A stretch of 46,308 bases of DNA from NCBI RefSeq assembly GCF_030056665.1, contig NZ_JASHIG010000047.1; one strand, written 5' to 3'. The translations under genes and the position numbers were made by a program. The notes beneath the pieces are model-generated. The model did not search any database, was not told where the DNA came from, and worked only from the letters and a program-made list of their open reading frames with translations. Shown here one piece after another: positions 15,234 through 24,274 of this stretch (within the stretch, counting starts at the first letter, position 1; every line of letters starts with the position of its first letter). The stretch is from Flectobacillus roseus. GTDB lineage: Bacteria; Bacteroidota; Bacteroidia; Cytophagales; Spirosomataceae.

Positions 15234-16988
15234 ATGAAAAAAATCCTTCTAAGCTTCTTATTTTGTTTTGCGTCAATGACCTTATGGGCCCAGAACAAAC
15301 AATCTACTTATTGTAACCCTATCGACATTGGCTATCGCTATAACTTCGAGCAAATGAACGAAGGTATTTCGTACCGTTCTGGCGCTGACCCTGTAATAGT
15401 TACGCACAAAAACGAATACTATTTGTTCGTAACCATTTCGGGAGGCTGGTGGCATTCCAAAGATTTAGTCAATTGGAACTATGTTGTTCCCGACAAATGG
15501 CCTATGGAAGATATGTGCGCACCAGCAGCAGTTTCGGTGCGAGATACCTTGTATTTGTTCCAGTCGACTTTTCAGCAACGCCCTATTTTTTATTCGACCG
15601 AGCCCGAAAAAGGAAAACTCAAATTCCTTAATCGTTGGTTGCCTCAACTACCCAAAGATATTGGTCCTTGGGATCCAGCGCTTTTTCATGACCCCGATAC
15701 CGATAAATGGTATATGTATTGGGGCTCTTCCAATGTGTATCCTATCTTCGGAGCAGAGCTAGATAAAAGTCGAAACTTGACTTATAAAGATAAAACCGAT
15801 TATAAACCCTTGATATTTTTAGACCAATACCAGCACGGCTGGGAGCGTTTTGGTCCTGACCATTCAGATATTGTTAAGCCATTTATTGAAGGAGCTTGGA
15901 TGACTAAGCATAATGGGAAGTATTACCTTCAGTACGCAGGGCCTGGGACAGAATACAATGTTTATGGCAATGGCACCTATGTTGGAGATAATCCGCTTGG
16001 TCCATTTACCTATGCACCTTATAATCCAATTTCTTACCGCCCTGGGGGGTATATGACAGGAGCGGGACATGGGAATACTTTTCAAGATGTTTATGGAAAC
16101 TACTGGAATACTGGTACACCATGGTTAGCAGTAAACTGGCCAATGGAACGACGTATTTCGATGTTCCCTGCAGGCTTTGATAAAGAAGGACAAATGTATT
16201 CGAATACTCGTTTTGGGGATTGGCCTCATTATTTGCCAACAGGTAAATGGGATAATCGCGATGCTTTGTTTACTGGTTGGATGCTCCTTTCTTACAAAAA
16301 ACCTGTGACTGTTTCGTCTCAGCAAGATACGATTCATGTGGCTAAAAACTTAACAGACGAAGGACGTCAAAGCTTTTGGGTAGCCAAACAAAACAAAGCA
16401 GGCGAATGGGCAAGCATCGATTTGGGAAGAGAATCGGAAGTAAGAGCATTGCAGGTAAATTATATTGATTACAAAAACAATGTATTTGATTCTGATACAA
16501 GCGTATATACTTTATTTAAAATTTGGGGTTCAAAAGATGGGAAAAAATGGGAGCTTCTGCGTGATCTTACTAAGGAACCAAAACGAGATAGACCCTGTGC
16601 TTATATCGAGCTAGAAAAACCCTATAAAGGTCGTTTTATCAAATATGAGCATGTATATGTAAAAGCACAAAACCTTGCCATTGGCGAAATCCGAGTATTC
16701 GGAAATGGGCTAGGACAAACGCCTGCAACTCCTCAGAAACTGATGGCCAAACGTCAAAAAGATGAACGAAATGTGGATATTTCTTGGGAAAAAGTACCTA
16801 ATGCCGTAGGGTATAATATTCGTTGGGGAATAGAAAAAGATAAGCTGTATCAAACCTATCAGGTATATGCCGACCAACCAACATCTTTACAAATCAGAGC
16901 GTTGAATTTGGGACAGAAATACTACTATGCCATAGAAGCATTTAATGAAAATGGTGTATCTGCTCTTAGTGGTGTAGTTGGAGAATAA
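15234..16988 (+). CDS. GH43 family glycoside hydrolase with discoidin and Fn3 domains
   Basis: A 584-residue secreted glycosidase. A signal peptide (MKKILLSFLFCFASMTLWAQ) leads into a five-bladed beta-propeller of family GH43, whose members remove arabinose, xylose or galactose from plant-type polysaccharides by inversion. The three acidic residues are visible: general base Asp in SGADPVIV (about residue 45), the pKa-tuning Asp in GPWDPALFHDP (about 145), and the general acid Glu in FIEGAW (about 220). Residues about 370-490 look like an F5/8 type C (discoidin) carbohydrate-binding domain (SIDLGRESEVRALQVNY ... YKGRFIKYEHVYV ... IGEIRVFG). Residues about 495-580 form a fibronectin type III module (ISWEKVPNAVGYNIRWGIEK ... 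YYYAIEAFNENGVS). No T9SS sorting domain or lipobox is seen, so a periplasmic site is likely. No SusC/SusD pair is near. Confidence 0.9.
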   Translation: MKKILLSFLFCFASMTLWAQNKQSTYCNPIDIGYRYNFEQMNEGISYRSGADPVIVTHKNEYYLFVTISGGWWHSKDLVNWNYVVPDKWPMEDMCAPAAVSVRDTLYLFQSTFQQRPIFYSTEPEKGKLKFLNRWLPQLPKDIGPWDPALFHDPDTDKWYMYWGSSNVYPIFGAELDKSRNLTYKDKTDYKPLIFLDQYQHGWERFGPDHSDIVKPFIEGAWMTKHNGKYYLQYAGPGTEYNVYGNGTYVGDNPLGPFTYAPYNPISYRPGGYMTGAGHGNTFQDVYGNYWNTGTPWLAVNWPMERRISMFPAGFDKEGQMYSNTRFGDWPHYLPTGKWDNRDALFTGWMLLSYKKPVTVSSQQDTIHVAKNLTDEGRQSFWVAKQNKAGEWASIDLGRESEVRALQVNYIDYKNNVFDSDTSVYTLFKIWGSKDGKKWELLRDLTKEPKRDRPCAYIELEKPYKGRFIKYEHVYVKAQNLAIGEIRVFGNGLGQTPATPQKLMAKRQKDERNVDISWEKVPNAVGYNIRWGIEKDKLYQTYQVYADQPTSLQIRALNLGQKYYYAIEAFNENGVSALSGVVGE

Positions 16989-17005
16989 TTCTTTATTTTC
17001 ATAAA

Positions 17006-17049
17006 ATCAAAAGCCCGATAAGAGCTACTTTCTTATCGGGCTTTTTGAT
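17006..17049. terminator. bidirectional terminator between GH43 and subtilase genes
   Basis: ATCAAAAGCCCGATAAGA pairs with TCTTATCGGGCTTTTTGAT around a short loop. The flanking A and T runs allow it to stop both converging transcripts. Confidence 0.85.
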
Positions 17050-17074
17050 GATTCAAAAACTCAAATCATTGAAA

Positions 17075-20000
17075 TTACTTTTGTAAAGCTACCTTCAAGA
17101 CTCTTGTGCCTGCATCAGTATATACTCTGATGAAATATTGTCCAGCAGTGTATTGACTTAAATCTAAACTTGTCCAGAAATCGTTTCCAATACGCTCCAT
17201 AGATTTTTGAGTTAGTGTATTTCCTAGCAAAGAAATAACTTCAGCGGTAACTGCCTTGTAATTATTATCAGGAACTTTGACAGTTACTATACCAGAAGTT
17301 GGGTTAGGATACACTTTAGATTGACCATCCGATAGCAAATTTTCTTCAATAGCAGTAATAGTCACAGATACTCCTGCCGAATAAGCACTACAGCCATTCA
17401 CATCGGTAACTTTAGCGTTATAAAAACCTGATTGAATTGGGGTAAAACTAGCTAAACCTTTAGCCGCAGGGTACTCAATTCCATTGAGAGTCCAAGATGG
17501 ATTTGTTCCTGAAAGAACTGCAAGTACTCCATTTGTCCAGTTTACATTAGGAGCAATCGGAGTATAAGCTGTGGCTGTCACACCCGAAGTAGTGGTAGAA
17601 CAAGCTCCTCCATTCGATACTTTCACCGTGTACGTACCCGCAATGCTTACATTTAAAGTATTGCTTGTAGCTCCATTCAAAGTTGCTCCGTTGCGATACC
17701 ATTGATAAGTATAGCCATTGCCTAAGGTAGCTGTTAAGGTACCAGCGCCATCTGGACAGAAGCTAATCGCACTTGTGGGTGTTACACTTACTGTAGGAGC
17801 AGTTACACTTTGAATAGTTACAGCAGCACGTGTACTTGGACATTCTAATGCTCCAATATTAATGTCATACAAATAGTAATATCCAGTTTTGATAATACTA
17901 CTATTGTAATAAGCTCCTGTAATACTTACGGTATTATTTAATGAGAAAGGATAACCTACCAAGTCTGTAGCTGTTGAAGTAAGGTTTTTATTACTTCTGT
18001 AAATGGATGCTCCGTCGGCACATGTTTGGGTAATATAGTATGTTCCAGCTGCAGGTAGTTTGAGGTTTAGATTCACAACAACACCTTGGTCTGTTTTGTC
18101 ATCAATCAACTGGGAGTTACTTCTTGTCGAATTGGCAGTGGTTCTGGTTGCTTGTACAGGAATTGTCACCGAAGTTACTGGTGCGCCATCCGCTGCATTG
18201 ACTACTCCGAATGTAATACTACCTGATGTACCTACGTAAATTCTGGCAGACTTAATTACGATTGGTGCCTGAGTGGTCATTACAATCGCTGGGCCGAAGT
18301 TTTCATAATAAGAACCATCACTGTATTCATATTTAGTTTTTGCTCCAATACTTCCCGAAATTTCACCTGTCGAAACATACAACTTGCTTGTTCCTGTTGG
18401 CAAGGTAAATGAGCCTGTTCCTCCAGTATAGATAAGCGTTCCTCCCACAGATTGGTCAAACCATTGTACTGATGCTGAACTAGCTGATTTGATGATGGCT
18501 GTACTCGCTCCATCACAAACAATAGCCTCTGCTGTTGGAGCAGCCGTAGTGCTTACGGTACGAGTGAAGGTAACTTGGTTATTTCTTAAATCTTGGTCAC
18601 TTGCTAAGGTCGCTTGTGTGGCAAAACTATAACTTTGTCCTGCAACAACATTCAAAGTTCCTGTTAAAGTTACTTCTGCTGTGGCTAAAGAAGCCAACGT
18701 TCCTGTATAAGTACCTGCAAATGTTCCACTAGCACCAGAAGCATTGCTTACCGTCACACTTATTGGAATATTAGAAATACTGTTTAATCCATTGTTGGTA
18801 ATACTAACCTTTATTTGAGTTAAAGCAGTATTACTACAGAATAAACCCGTTTCTGGTGTCACCAAATTGCTTACAGCTACATCGCTAAGGGCTCTTGTAA
18901 CAGCCAAAGGAATATCCATTACCTCCGCATTGGATACCGCGCCACAAGCTGTCACAGCATTTGCGCTAGCTGCTTGTGAGCAAATCACACGCATACGTAG
19001 TGTTGTGCCAAAATTGATTGCTTGAGGTGCGGTAAAGTTTAGTGCGTATGCTCCTGTGCCATTTACGGTACTTGTACCTACTAGATCACCATCATCATCA
19101 AAACTTCCATTGCTATTCCAGTCAATAAATGCTTTTAAGATATGGTTACTTGTATTTTTTACTGATACATTTAAAGTTAATGCTTGATTACTTGAAACAT
19201 TATTTCCACCTTGTAAGCTAGCTGATTCAATCACATCGCTACCCGCACTTACAGCATTGCTACAGTAGGTTACGGTTCCTGTACCACTAACAATTAAAGA
19301 AAAATCTTGTTTGCTATTGGTCAAGGTTCCTTTGTGGCTTACTGTAATGGTATAAGTAGCTCCAGGAAGTGGATTATTGATTAAAATTTGCTCAATGTTA
19401 TCTCTGATATTATCACCAGTTGTTGCCAAGTCAGAAGGCTTTTCTGGATTTAGGGTAAAAGGCAAATAATTAGAAGTACCATCGGAAACCCTTACATCTA
19501 AATCGTTTATCAATTTCGGAGTGCGATTATTTAAGTTAGATGCCGATGTCGAAGTAATCGTACCTTCAGGGTCAGTCCAAACAATGGTTACTCGTAAAGG
19601 TTCTTGACCAGATGCCACAACAGTTTGTGTTGACGTAGCTCCTTGCGCTAAGCTCTTTTCTTGAAGTAAATTTGATTTTGAAGTATTCAAAATTACTTTT
19701 CCAGCTTTTTCCATGTTGAGCAAACCCCAACCATAAATATAGTCGGGTCCAACATTTCCTGCATCTTCGGCTGTATGGATCGCAAGTCCTCTCAACGTTG
19801 CGGATCGCATAAATTGCCCGTCATTCTGCTTAGCATATAATTCTTGGAGCAAAAATAAACTACCCGCCACTTGTGGACTCGACATCGATGTACCACTCAA
19901 GGTAGCATAACTTGTAGTTGAGCCAGTAGATGTAGAGAATACGTTTACACCCACCCCAACAATGTCTGGTTTGATACGACCATCATCTGTAGGTCCCCAG

Positions 20001-21004
20001 CTACTAAAATCAGAAATTTTGATGTCAGATGATTTTGTTGGTGCTGCATCAAGGGCATTTACAGCCCCAACCGTCAAGATATTTTTGGCAGTACTTGTTG
20101 TAGGCAAAATATCATAACTGTCATTTTTACTTCTTGCTACCGAACTAGTATCTGTTCCGCTACCCAAATAGTAAACCGTACCAGGGTCTGGTCCAGTTTC
20201 ACCACGGTTATTTCCTGCTGATTTTACAATAAGGTAATAAGGAGCATTGTAGGCAATTTTATCTAAAGTTTGTGTATTGCTATCGTAGAAACCAAATTTA
20301 TAGTCTTCAAAAGCATTGATGTTCACATTACCCATCCAGCGCCATTTGCTTACGTCTGAATCGTAATTCCAACCTGCTAAATAACCATAAGAGTGATTAG
20401 AGATAAGTAAGCCACTAGCAGCTGCACTTATTTCTGTATTATCGCTGTTGTAATCCCATGCACGAAGGTTAGCGCCAAACGACATCCCCTTCGCTTGTGC
20501 CGAAATCCCTGTCGCAATCATCGTTCCCGAAGTATGGGTAGCATGTTGGTCTAAAGTCGTAGCATTATCTTGTTGGGTAACACGACCTGCAAGTTCAACG
20601 TGACTCGAATACACACGTCCTCCATCCCAGATACCTAGCTTGCCACTCATGTAACTGCTGCTACCACTTAGGCTTAGTCCAAGACTTCCTCCTGTGTACA
20701 TAGAGGTAGTTCTTGTCGCAGCAGCGGCTCTAGCATTACTATGGGTAATTAGGTAAAGTGGCTGGCCTGTTGCATCGAGGCCTTTCAACGAATATACCCT
20801 TCCATCTTTATATACACCATTAATGGGCCAGCTTTTAGACTTTGCTGTTTCTAATGCTTTTTGGTATTCGTTTTCCTCCTGCTTACTAATTTCTAGAGAT
20901 ACAGTTTGTTGTTTACTTTGTTGTGAAGTAGAGTAAAGACTCTTCTCTTGACTAAAGGTGAGATGCGTGAGAAAGAGTAAATACAATAAAAGTATTTTTT
21001 TCAT
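17075..21004 (-). CDS. S8 subtilase, multidomain, T9SS-secreted
   Basis: A 1309-residue secreted serine protease. A signal peptide (residues 1-18) is followed by a propeptide-like region (20-90) and a peptidase S8 domain (about 105-430). The triad is Asp127 in GIWDGG, His154 in DQHATHTSG, the oxyanion Asn in SAGNNRGE, and Ser at about 373 in SGTSMSSPQVAG. A beta-sandwich follows (DPEGTIT...), then a GEVED-type domain with IDWNSNGSFDDDGDL (about 600-700), a CARDB-like domain on unequal pairs of V/T-rich strands (about 710-830), two or three Ig-like modules including GNGYTYQWYRNGATL, and a T9SS type A sorting domain at the end (VYPNPTSGIVTVKVPDN ... YTAGQYFIRVYTD). It is therefore exported by Sec, moved across the outer membrane by the type IX system and probably attached or released at the surface. 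It likely degrades proteins for nutrition. Confidence 0.95.
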   Translation of the reverse strand: MKKILLLYLLFLTHLTFSQEKSLYSTSQQSKQQTVSLEISKQEENEYQKALETAKSKSWPINGVYKDGRVYSLKGLDATGQPLYLITHSNARAAAATRTTSMYTGGSLGLSLSGSSSYMSGKLGIWDGGRVYSSHVELAGRVTQQDNATTLDQHATHTSGTMIATGISAQAKGMSFGANLRAWDYNSDNTEISAAASGLLISNHSYGYLAGWNYDSDVSKWRWMGNVNINAFEDYKFGFYDSNTQTLDKIAYNAPYYLIVKSAGNNRGETGPDPGTVYYLGSGTDTSSVARSKNDSYDILPTTSTAKNILTVGAVNALDAAPTKSSDIKISDFSSWGPTDDGRIKPDIVGVGVNVFSTSTGSTTSYATLSGTSMSSPQVAGSLFLLQELYAKQNDGQFMRSATLRGLAIHTAEDAGNVGPDYIYGWGLLNMEKAGKVILNTSKSNLLQEKSLAQGATSTQTVVASGQEPLRVTIVWTDPEGTITSTSASNLNNRTPKLINDLDVRVSDGTSNYLPFTLNPEKPSDLATTGDNIRDNIEQILINNPLPGATYTITVSHKGTLTNSKQDFSLIVSGTGTVTYCSNAVSAGSDVIESASLQGGNNVSSNQALTLNVSVKNTSNHILKAFIDWNSNGSFDDDGDLVGTSTVNGTGAYALNFTAPQAINFGTTLRMRVICSQAASANAVTACGAVSNAEVMDIPLAVTRALSDVAVSNLVTPETGLFCSNTALTQIKVSITNNGLNSISNIPISVTVSNASGASGTFAGTYTGTLASLATAEVTLTGTLNVVAGQSYSFATQATLASDQDLRNNQVTFTRTVSTTAAPTAEAIVCDGASTAIIKSASSASVQWFDQSVGGTLIYTGGTGSFTLPTGTSKLYVSTGEISGSIGAKTKYEYSDGSYYENFGPAIVMTTQAPIVIKSARIYVGTSGSITFGVVNAADGAPVTSVTIPVQATRTTANSTRSNSQLIDDKTDQGVVVNLNLKLPAAGTYYITQTCADGASIYRSNKNLTSTATDLVGYPFSLNNTVSITGAYYNSSIIKTGYYYLYDINIGALECPSTRAAVTIQSVTAPTVSVTPTSAISFCPDGAGTLTATLGNGYTYQWYRNGATLNGATSNTLNVSIAGTYTVKVSNGGACSTTTSGVTATAYTPIAPNVNWTNGVLAVLSGTNPSWTLNGIEYPAAKGLASFTPIQSGFYNAKVTDVNGCSAYSAGVSVTITAIEENLLSDGQSKVYPNPTSGIVTVKVPDNNYKAVTAEVISLLGNTLTQKSMERIGNDFWTSLDLSQYTAGQYFIRVYTDAGTRVLKVALQK

Positions 21005-21113
21005 ACAATCGGTTGGTTACAAATGAAAGGGAAAACTACGTATTTTACTGAATACTTACGATACAAACATGACAGTTTTTTTGAAAGAAGCGTTGCGTTC
21101 ACATTCCAACTAA

Positions 21114-21156
21114 AACAAATAAGCCTTAGTACAACTCGTACTAAGGCTTATTTGTT
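21114..21156 (-). terminator. terminator after tatC
   Basis: AACAAATAAGCCTTAGTAC pairs perfectly with GTACTAAGGCTTATTTGTT across a five-base loop. It lies between the tatC stop and the subtilase start, so it separates the two leftward genes. The stem ends in A/T runs on both sides. Confidence 0.85.
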
Positions 21157-21232
21157 AATGGTATTAAGGGTGAATACTGAGTTTTAAGTAATTTTAATTT
21201 TACATTCACAATTCACAACTCAGCACTTACAC

Positions 21233-22081
21233 TTAGAGTATTTCAGCTTCTCTTTTCTTATTCACACTTGCCGAAACCCAAATACTGATTTCGTACAAGC
21301 CAAACAATGGGGTTGCTACCAATAACTGTGAAATAACATCAGGCGATGGTGTGATAATGGCTGCCACAATCAAAATTACAATCAAGGCATGACGACGGTA
21401 TTCTCTCATAAAGGCTGGCGTCAAAATACCCACACGCGAAAGCACATAAGCAATCATTGGGAGTTGGAACGTAAGACCACAAGCCAATGTCATCATCGAC
21501 AGCAACGAAATATAGTCGTTTATGTCAAACTGGTTTTGAATGCTATCATCAAGTTTGAAGTTTGCCAAGAAGTTAATCGCCATTGGCGAAACCACAAAGT
21601 AGCCAAAACTTACACCCATGAAAAACAAAAGAGATACCCAAAATACCGCACCACGAGCGGCAGATTTTTCGGTGTCTTTTAATCCTGGACGAATAAATTT
21701 CCATATTTCCCAGAAGAAATAAGGGAATGCAAACATCAAGCCTACGATAATCGACTGGGTAAGTGCCATCATAAATTGACCTGATACCTCACGACTTTGC
21801 AAAATAAAGCTTGCTTGCTTAAAACAAAGCCCTTCCATACCTGTAGCGTCAGCTACCTTACACAACATTCGATTGGTCCAGAAGTCAGACTTGGCAGGTC
21901 CCATGATGATTCCTCCAAAAATTTCTTCTCTGTAAATCCAAGCAACAATTGTAAATATCAAAATAGACGCAATCGAGCGTAATAAATGCCAGCGAAGTTC
22001 TTCTAAATGCTCTACGAAGGTCATTTCCTTTCCTTCGATACCTTCTTCTAGTTCTTCGTCAAATTCTTGGTCTAGTGCCAT
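21233..22081 (-). CDS. tatC: twin-arginine translocase subunit TatC
   Basis: A 282-residue inner-membrane protein, the core receptor of the Tat pathway, which exports folded proteins with twin-arginine signals. The N-terminal segment carries the family motif MTFVEHLEELRWHLLRS (residues 20-36), where the Glu/Arg residues bind the signal peptide. Six hydrophobic segments follow, with AFPYFFWEIWKFIRPGL and SFGYFVVSPMAINFLANF as conserved blocks. A 20-residue acidic extension precedes the motif (EELEEGIEGKE), which is common in Bacteroidota. A longer-than-usual first periplasmic loop holds CKVADATGMEGLCFKQ with two Cys, unlike E. coli TatC. No tatA is adjacent. Confidence 0.96.
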   Translation of the reverse strand: MALDQEFDEELEEGIEGKEMTFVEHLEELRWHLLRSIASILIFTIVAWIYREEIFGGIIMGPAKSDFWTNRMLCKVADATGMEGLCFKQASFILQSREVSGQFMMALTQSIIVGLMFAFPYFFWEIWKFIRPGLKDTEKSAARGAVFWVSLLFFMGVSFGYFVVSPMAINFLANFKLDDSIQNQFDINDYISLLSMMTLACGLTFQLPMIAYVLSRVGILTPAFMREYRRHALIVILIVAAIITPSPDVISQLLVATPLFGLYEISIWVSASVNKKREAEIL

Positions 22082-22289
22082 TAGTCAGTTTAAAAATTAA
22101 AATGAGATGTTGTATCGAGCAAATACCTGAAAGTCTTTTACTTACAGGAAAACAAACCAGATGGAGCCAAAAATCGAGTAAAGTATTTTTTATACAATAC
22201 TAAATCTTGAAAGCTCCTTGCCAGATAAGAGTATGCTTAAAACTTTATTTAACATTTGTTGAAAAAGCAAAATTTCCATTTGACACTCC

Positions 22290-22400
22290 TTACTTTTCTT
22301 GTCTTGACACAAGAAAAGTAACCGCAGCGGCGGCCGCAAAAGAAAGTCAAGAAATCCTAAACTCGCCTTCGGCTCAAACAGCAGGATTTCAGAAATATAA
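22290..22400. repeat. hairpin-containing intergenic element
   Basis: TTACTTTTCTTGT (22290-22302) pairs perfectly with ACAAGAAAAGTAA (22309-22321) across a six-base loop. A GC-rich stretch with CCGCAGCGGCGGCCGCAAAA follows, then AAGTCAAGAAATCC and a partly matching GGATTTC end near 22390. The text TTGACACAAGAAAAGTAACC resembles a dispersed intergenic repeat that I recall from Bacteroidota chromosomes. Only one copy is seen in this window. Confidence 0.5.
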
Positions 22401-22510
22401 ATACAAATTTTTCCATTTTTAATGGCTTATAAAATTTAACCATGCTCTAATTTCGTTTTTGACAACGAAATATATCAAGTGCTTATTCGCAAAGTTACAC
22501 GAAAAAAGCA

Positions 22511-22549
22511 AAAAACCCTGACAACCTTTGTAGGTGTCAGGGTTTTTTC
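22511..22549 (-). terminator. terminator of glyA
   Basis: AAAAACCCTGACAACCT pairs with AGGTGTCAGGGTTTTTT (one mismatch pair) across a four- to five-base loop. On the minus strand the stem is followed by TTTTTTGCTTTTTT. Confidence 0.85.
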
Positions 22550-22569
22550 ATATCGACAAAATCAGAGAA

Positions 22570-23862
22570 TTATTTGTAAAGTGGGAAGTTTTCAACCCAT
22601 TTGTTTACTTCTGATTTTACTGAAGCAATGTAAGTTTCGTTGTCATGGTTCATCAATACGCTATCGATAAGGTCAACAATGTGCAACATTTCAGCTTCTT
22701 TCATGCCTCTTGTTGTCATAGCAGCAGTACCTACACGCATACCCGATGTTACAAATGGAGATTTGTCATCGAATGGCACCATGTTTTTGTTGATCGTAAT
22801 ATCAGCTTTTACCAAAGTGTTTTCAGCCAATTTACCAGTCAATCCTTTTGGACGAAGGTCAATCAACATCAAGTGGTTGTCTGTACCACCCGAAATGATT
22901 TTGTAACCTTTGTCTAAGAATGCCTGAGCCATTACTTTAGCATTTTTCTGTACTTGTTCAGCATATACTTGGAAGTCATCTGACAACGCTTCACCAAAAG
23001 CAACTGCTTTAGCAGCGATTACGTGCTCCAAAGGACCACCCTGAGTTCCTGGGAATACAGCACCGTCTAAACAAGCAGACATTGTTTTCAAATCACCTTT
23101 CAATGTTTTGAAACCGAATGGGTTTTCAAAATCCTGACCCATCATAATCAAACCACCACGAGGACCACGCAACGTTTTGTGTGTTGTCGTAGAAACGATA
23201 TGGCAATGTTGCATTGGGTTATTCAACAAACCTTTTGCAATCAAAGCAGAAGGGTGAGAAATATCTGCCAACAACAAAGCACCTACTTGGTCAGCGATGT
23301 TACGCAAACGAGCATAATCCCAGTCACGAGAATACGCAGATGCACCACAGATAATCAATCTTGGACGCTCTTTCAAGGCTGTAGCTTCTACTTTGTCCCA
23401 GTCGATCAAACCTGTTTCTTCTTCTACACCATAAAAGAATGGTTGGAAGTATTTACCTGAAAAGTTTACTGGAGAACCATGAGAAAGGTGACCTCCGTGT
23501 GCAAGGTTGAAACCTAGGATTTTATCGCCAGGGTTCAAGAAAGACAAAAATACTGCTGCATTAGCCTGTGCACCAGAGTGAGGTTGCACGTTAGCCCAAG
23601 TAGCACCAAAAAGAGCTTTGGCACGTTCGATAGCGATATTTTCGATTTGGTCAACTACTTCGCAACCACCATAGTAACGTTTGCCTGGAAGACCTTCTGC
23701 ATATTTATTGGTAAGCACAGAGCCTTGTGCTTCCATTACTTGCTTAGATGTGAAGTTTTCAGAAGCAATCAATTCGATACCAAATTCTTGGCGGTGTGCT
23801 TCTTGGTTAATCAAGTTAAAAATTTCAGTATCTCTTTCGAGCGTGAAAGTTGCTGTTGCCAT
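22570..23862 (-). CDS. glyA: serine hydroxymethyltransferase
   Basis: A 430-residue PLP enzyme that converts serine and tetrahydrofolate to glycine and 5,10-methylene-tetrahydrofolate, the main source of one-carbon units. The sequence is canonical: ELIASENFTSKQVMEAQGS near the start, NKYAEGLPGKRYYGGC, NVQPHSGAQAN, LAHGGHLSHGS, the PLP lysine in VSTTTHKTLRGPRGG (about residue 235), and GGTDNHLMLIDLRPKGLTG. The ATG at 23862 (MATATFTLERD) was chosen; an upstream in-frame start adds 16 residues unlike the family. A palindrome ATCATT-AAAT-AATGAT lies at 23911-23926 upstream and might be an operator. Confidence 0.97.
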   Translation of the reverse strand: MATATFTLERDTEIFNLINQEAHRQEFGIELIASENFTSKQVMEAQGSVLTNKYAEGLPGKRYYGGCEVVDQIENIAIERAKALFGATWANVQPHSGAQANAAVFLSFLNPGDKILGFNLAHGGHLSHGSPVNFSGKYFQPFFYGVEEETGLIDWDKVEATALKERPRLIICGASAYSRDWDYARLRNIADQVGALLLADISHPSALIAKGLLNNPMQHCHIVSTTTHKTLRGPRGGLIMMGQDFENPFGFKTLKGDLKTMSACLDGAVFPGTQGGPLEHVIAAKAVAFGEALSDDFQVYAEQVQKNAKVMAQAFLDKGYKIISGGTDNHLMLIDLRPKGLTGKLAENTLVKADITINKNMVPFDDKSPFVTSGMRVGTAAMTTRGMKEAEMLHIVDLIDSVLMNHDNETYIASVKSEVNKWVENFPLYK

Positions 23863-24274
23863 TTCGCAAATTGTGATTGAATAATTGTGAGGTTGGTTTT
23901 GTATTAACAAATCATTAAATAATGATAAAAACCAAGCGTTTCTTGTATTAACACAGTAAAAATACTCTTAAAAAATGGATTGTGAAAACATTTTTTTACG
24001 CTTATCAGGCAATTTTTCAATTAGCCTTAGTCTCGCAACCCTTTATTTTTCAGGTTATTAGTAGAAAGTTTTAATTTCTAGGAAAAGTAAAAAGATTAAG
24101 CACTGGCAAAGAAGAGATTAGGTGTTTTTACTAGACTGAATTTAGAGATTTAGTGATTGAGCGAATGAGTGATTAATTTAAAAACTGTATTCTGGCAGTA
24201 GAGACGTAATGATTGCGTCTTAAGCTGAGTAAAAAATCCCAATGGTTCAACCTTTGAATTCCAATAAACAAGAG
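23863..24274. other. intergenic region with dispersed repeat
   Basis: The 412-base gap upstream of glyA and downstream of the gene at 24275. It holds the glyA leader with a small palindrome (23911-23926) and a dispersed repeat at 24151-24234. No gene is seen. Confidence 0.5.
24151..24234. repeat. dispersed repeat with internal hairpin, copy 1
   Basis: The 40-base core 24195-24234 is the reverse complement of 43331-43370 with 38 identities. The core contains an inverted repeat AGACGTAA-TGA-TTGCGTCT. Weaker similarity extends another 40 bases outward into AT-rich text (GATTGAGCGAATGAGTGATT). It is not near any insertion-sequence gene. Confidence 0.7.

Larger units (their letters stand above)
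22082..22569. other. intergenic region with GC-rich hairpin element and glyA terminator
   Basis: The 488-base gap holds a GC-richer hairpin-containing element at 22290-22400 and the terminator of glyA at 22511-22549. A small frame across the element (about 22207-22422) is not believable as a gene. Nothing else was recognised. Confidence 0.5.

Noticed and set aside
15234..21004. GH43 enzyme and subtilase as parts of a polysaccharide utilisation locus.
   Set aside because: There is no SusC/SusD pair, regulator or other carbohydrate gene nearby, and the two genes converge on a shared terminator.
22207..22422. Small rightward open frame of 71 codons across the GC-rich hairpin element.
   Set aside because: It runs straight through a perfect hairpin and a GC-rich repeat, has no plausible start context and no recognisable protein pattern. 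It is best explained as a by-product of the repeat.
23863..24150. Possible riboswitch upstream of glyA.
   Set aside because: Only a short palindrome is visible, and I saw no glycine, SAM, THF or other known riboswitch core.
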